A stretch of 64,000 bases of DNA, taken from Yersinia artesiana. Its GTDB lineage: Bacteria > Pseudomonadota > Gammaproteobacteria > Enterobacterales > Enterobacteriaceae. Below are positions 61,221-64,000 of the stretch, piece after piece (position 1 is the first letter of the stretch; each line of letters starts with the position of its first letter). The position numbers and the translations under genes were made by a program. Location: assembly GCF_902726545.1 (NCBI RefSeq), contig NZ_CACVAD010000001.1:62001-126000 (forward strand), read 5' to 3'. Below the pieces are notes generated by a model. That model searched no databases. It was not told the origin of the DNA and saw only the letters and a list, made by a program, of their open reading frames with translations.

Positions 61221-62507
61221 TTAGGCCATCTGGCTCAATCGGGCCAGTTGTTCAAAGTAGTCAGGGAATGTTTTCGCGGTACATTTCGGGTCAAGGATAG
61301 TGACCGGCGTGTCAGATAAAGCCACCAGCGAGAAACACATCGCCATGCGGTGGTCATTATAAGTCCCTATTTCGGCTGCGATTAGCTGCGCAGGTGGTAC
61401 CACCCGAATGTAGTCTTGCCCCTCTTCCACTTCCGCGCCCACTTTTCTCAACTCTGTCGCCATCGCGGATAAGCGGTCGGTTTCCTTCACTCGCCAGTTA
61501 TAGATATTACGAATAACTGTCGGGCCGTCGGCAAACAGTGCGGTGGTAGCAATGGTCATCGCGGCATCAGGAATATGGTTCATATCCATATCGATACCCT
61601 GTAATTCACCACGGCTGCACTCGATATAATCATCACCCCAACTGATTTTAGCGCCCATTTTCTCCAAAACATCCGCAAACTTGGTATCGCCCTGCACACT
61701 TTTTTTACCAATACCAGTTACACGTACTGTTCCGCCTTTGATAGCCGCAGCGGCGAGGAAATAAGAGGCAGAAGACGCATCACCTTCAACCAGATAGGTA
61801 CCTGGTGAGTGGTAAGCCTGCCCGCCTTTAATATGAAAAATCTGATAATTTTCATGAACGACATCCACACCGAAGGCTTTCATCAGATGCAACGTAATGT
61901 CGATATAAGGCTTAGACACCAACTCCCCTTGGATATGAATTTCAGTATCTTGTTCAGCTAAGGGAGCTGCCATCAAAAGTGCCGTGAGGAATTGGCTGGA
62001 AACACTGCCGTCTACGGTTAGTTTACCGCCACGAAAGCCCCCGCGTATGCGCAACGGCGGGTAGTTTTCTTGCTCCAGATAATCAATCTGTGCTCCGCCC
62101 TGGCGCAATGCATCAACCAAATGACCAATTGGCCGCTCTTTCATACGCGGTTCGCCGGTTAATACAATGTCATTTTTCCCCAGGCATAGTGCCGCAGCCA
62201 GTGGGCGCATGGCCGTGCCCGCATTACCCAAAAACAGTTCTAATGGCTGCTCTGCAACCAACTTACCGCCCAATCCATCAACCTCACAGCGGGTACGATC
62301 AGCAGAAAGACGGTATTTCACCCCCAATGCCTGTAGTGCATTGAGCATATGGCGAATATCATCACTGTCTAACAAGTTATTCAGCTGGGTTGTCCCCTCG
62401 GCCAGCGCTGCCAGAAGAAGTGCACGGTTAGAAACACTTTTAGAGCCGGGTAAATTAACGGTGCCATTAATCAGGGCAATGGGGTGTAAAGTCAGGGATT
62501 CCAGCAT
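61221..62507 (-). CDS. aroA: 3-phosphoshikimate 1-carboxyvinyltransferase (EPSP synthase)
   Basis: Sixth step of the shikimate pathway: joins shikimate-3-phosphate and phosphoenolpyruvate. The 428-residue class I enzyme has [20 protein letters not shown] near the start, the [16 protein letters not shown] loop with the Gly-Thr-Ala-Met-Arg-Pro of glyphosate-sensitive enzymes, and the catalytic Asp/Glu region [20 protein letters not shown]. It follows serC on the same strand with a 129-bp gap holding a hairpin; serC-aroA is a mixed-function operon in enterics. Confidence 0.98.
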   Translation of the reverse strand: MLESLTLHPIALINGTVNLPGSKSVSNRALLLAALAEGTTQLNNLLDSDDIRHMLNALQALGVKYRLSADRTRCEVDGLGGKLVAEQPLELFLGNAGTAMRPLAAALCLGKNDIVLTGEPRMKERPIGHLVDALRQGGAQIDYLEQENYPPLRIRGGFRGGKLTVDGSVSSQFLTALLMAAPLAEQDTEIHIQGELVSKPYIDITLHLMKAFGVDVVHENYQIFHIKGGQAYHSPGTYLVEGDASSASYFLAAAAIKGGTVRVTGIGKKSVQGDTKFADVLEKMGAKISWGDDYIECSRGELQGIDMDMNHIPDAAMTIATTALFADGPTVIRNIYNWRVKETDRLSAMATELRKVGAEVEEGQDYIRVVPPAQLIAAEIGTYNDHRMAMCFSLVALSDTPVTILDPKCTAKTFPDYFEQLARLSQMA

Positions 62508-62536
62508 GGGAAAAGCACTCTCCAGTCTTTTATGAG

Positions 62537-62565
62537 CAACAGCCCCGCACAGGACGGGGCTGTTG
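62537..62565 (-). terminator. GC hairpin between serC and aroA
   Basis: A perfect 11-bp stem (CAACAGCCCCG with CGGGGCTGTTG) and a seven-base loop, about 72 bases after the serC stop and 30 bases before aroA. No T-tract follows it in the direction of transcription, so partial termination or mRNA stabilisation inside the operon is more likely than full termination. Confidence 0.6.
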
Positions 62566-62636
62566 TTATTCCAAATAAATACATTTAAATCATAATGATA
62601 AACAAAGCTGAGCAGACGAGCGTCTGTTCAGAGCAA

Positions 62637-63722
62637 TCAACCGTGGCGGTGCTCAAAGTCAGCCATAAAATCAGTTAATGCTTTTACGCCTTCAATTGGC
62701 ATCGCGTTATAGATAGAGGCACGCATACCTCCAGCAACACGGTGGCCTTTTAAAGCTTGTAAACCTTGGGCCTCTGCTTCACTCAAGAACAATTTGTCCA
62801 GCGAAGGATCAATCATTTGGAACGGCACATTCATCCAGGAACGATTCACGGTCGCGATCTGATTGCGATAGAAATCAGAGCTGTCGATAGCGTGATACAG
62901 TAATGCAGCTTTCGCCTGATTACGTTTTTCCATTTCGCCTAAACCACCCTGTTCTTTCAGCCATTTAAATACCAGGCCGGACAGATACCAGGCGAAAGTT
63001 GGCGGCGTGTTGAACATAGAGCCGTTCTCTGCCAAAACCTTATAATCAAGGATAGCTGGCAACTCAGTGCGCGCTTTACCAAGCAAATCTTCGCGCACGA
63101 TCACCACTGTCAGACCAGCTGGACCGATATTCTTTTGGGCACCGGCATAAATGACACCATAGCGGCTGACATCAATCGGGCGAGAGAGAATGGATGAGGA
63201 GTAATCGGCAACCACAACTTTGTTACCAAAGTCAGGTTCTTCATTGATAGCCAGCCCGTCAATGGTTTCATTCGGGCAATAATGCACATAGGCGGCATTA
63301 TCGCTCAATTTCCATTGTTTCATCGGAGCAATGCCTGTCACGCCGTTATCATGCGTCTTCACATCAATCACATTCGGCGTGCAATATTTCTGAGCTTCTT
63401 TGACCGCACTGTGCGCCCAATAGCCACCGTCGATGTAATCAGCGCTGCGGCTGTCACCCAGTAAATTCAGTGGCACTGCGGCAAACTGCGCACGTGCTCC
63501 GCCATGACAAAATAACACTTTATAATTGGCGGGGATCTGCATCAGATCGCGCAGATCTTTTTCTGCTTCTTCAGCTACCTGCATAAATTCTTTACTGCGA
63601 TGGCTGATCTCCATGACCGACGTACCCAGACCATGCCAGTTACGTAATTCCTGCTCCGCACGACGTAAAACTTCGACCGGCAGCATTGCAGGCCCTGCGC
63701 TAAAATTATAAACCTGTGTCAT
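62637..63722 (-). CDS. serC: Phosphoserine aminotransferase
   Basis: PLP enzyme of serine and pyridoxal phosphate synthesis, 361 residues. It opens [20 protein letters not shown]. The PLP Lys lies in [16 protein letters not shown], with the substrate site [16 protein letters not shown] and [13 protein letters not shown] at the end. It is first in the serC-aroA operon. The 169-bp upstream spacer separates it from ansB. Confidence 0.98.
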   Translation of the reverse strand: MTQVYNFSAGPAMLPVEVLRRAEQELRNWHGLGTSVMEISHRSKEFMQVAEEAEKDLRDLMQIPANYKVLFCHGGARAQFAAVPLNLLGDSRSADYIDGGYWAHSAVKEAQKYCTPNVIDVKTHDNGVTGIAPMKQWKLSDNAAYVHYCPNETIDGLAINEEPDFGNKVVVADYSSSILSRPIDVSRYGVIYAGAQKNIGPAGLTVVIVREDLLGKARTELPAILDYKVLAENGSMFNTPPTFAWYLSGLVFKWLKEQGGLGEMEKRNQAKAALLYHAIDSSDFYRNQIATVNRSWMNVPFQMIDPSLDKLFLSEAEAQGLQALKGHRVAGGMRASIYNAMPIEGVKALTDFMADFEHRHG

Positions 63723-63845
63723 TTCCCCTCACCACACTCAACTGAGATTGCCATCGTTATAAATCCTCACTCGGTTTTATCATTCGACTCCGCTTGCTGC
63801 AACGGTTATTCACTTGAGGGGGAAAAACTGTGGGTGCTTGAATGA

Positions 63846-63867
63846 GACGGAGACCGAAGCCTCCGTC
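63846..63867 (-). terminator. Hairpin after ansB
   Basis: GACGGAG and CTCCGTC pair around an eight-base loop, 25 bases after the ansB stop codon. No strong T-tract follows on the minus strand. Confidence 0.5.
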
Positions 63868-63884
63868 AAAGATTGGATCTATCA

Positions 63885-64000
<116 letters not shown>

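Overview
This is a chromosomal core region of an enteric gammaproteobacterium, almost certainly a Yersinia species. Gene order from the curli inhibitor csgI (yccT) to ansB follows the E. coli 20-23 minute region nearly gene for gene. The proteins are close to, but not the same as, their E. coli counterparts. SulA, OmpA, the paired cold-shock genes and the ERIC-like repeat fragments look yersinial. I see no rRNA, tRNA, CRISPR array, prophage or insertion sequence. All species statements come from remembered proteins, not a search.

Layout. 1-7.5 kb: csgI (5' end outside the window), mgsA, helD, yccF-yccS, sxy and the LexA-controlled division inhibitor sulA. 7.8-14.3 kb: ompA, matP, the Lon-like protease ycbZ, fabA with FadR- and FabR-type operators, an inserted HxlR regulator/ketoacyl synthase pair, and the 55-codon rmf gene. 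14.5-25.2 kb: pqiABC lipid transport, uup, rlmL, ycbX, zapC and pyrD. 25.3-34 kb: pepN, pncB, asnS, ompF and aspC. 34-39.3 kb: an inserted CSS-EAL phosphodiesterase, gloC, mepK and ldtD. 39.6-46.8 kb: the cmoM-mukFEB operon. 47-49.8 kb: elyC, ycbJ, kdsB and ycaR. 49.8-52.7 kb is the least conserved stretch: a candidate CRP-repressed small transcript, two cold-shock genes (one frameshifted) and an hglS/ydcJ homologue, where E. coli has ycaQ. 52.7-64 kb: lpxK, msbA, comEC, ihfB, rpsA, cmk, aroA, serC and the 3' end of ansB.

The genes fall into a few themes. Envelope building: kdsB, lpxK and msbA for lipopolysaccharide; ldtD, mepK and elyC for peptidoglycan; pqiABC for lipid traffic; ompA and ompF as porins; fabA and its neighbour for fatty acids. 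Chromosome and division control: mukBEF, matP, zapC, sulA, ihfB and helD. Translation: rpsA, asnS, rlmL, cmoM, rmf and uup. Central metabolism: pyrD, aspC, pncB, serC, aroA, cmk, mgsA and gloC.

The most notable non-routine signals are four. (1) At 50.0-50.2 kb, a near-consensus sigma70 promoter overlapped by a perfect CRP site drives a short transcript with a 16-residue amphipathic peptide and a terminator. (2) A one-base deletion breaks the end of a CspE-type gene. (3) An HxlR-FabF-like pair downstream of fabA has its own palindromic operator. (4) A perfect 19-bp inverted repeat lies between ompA and matP.
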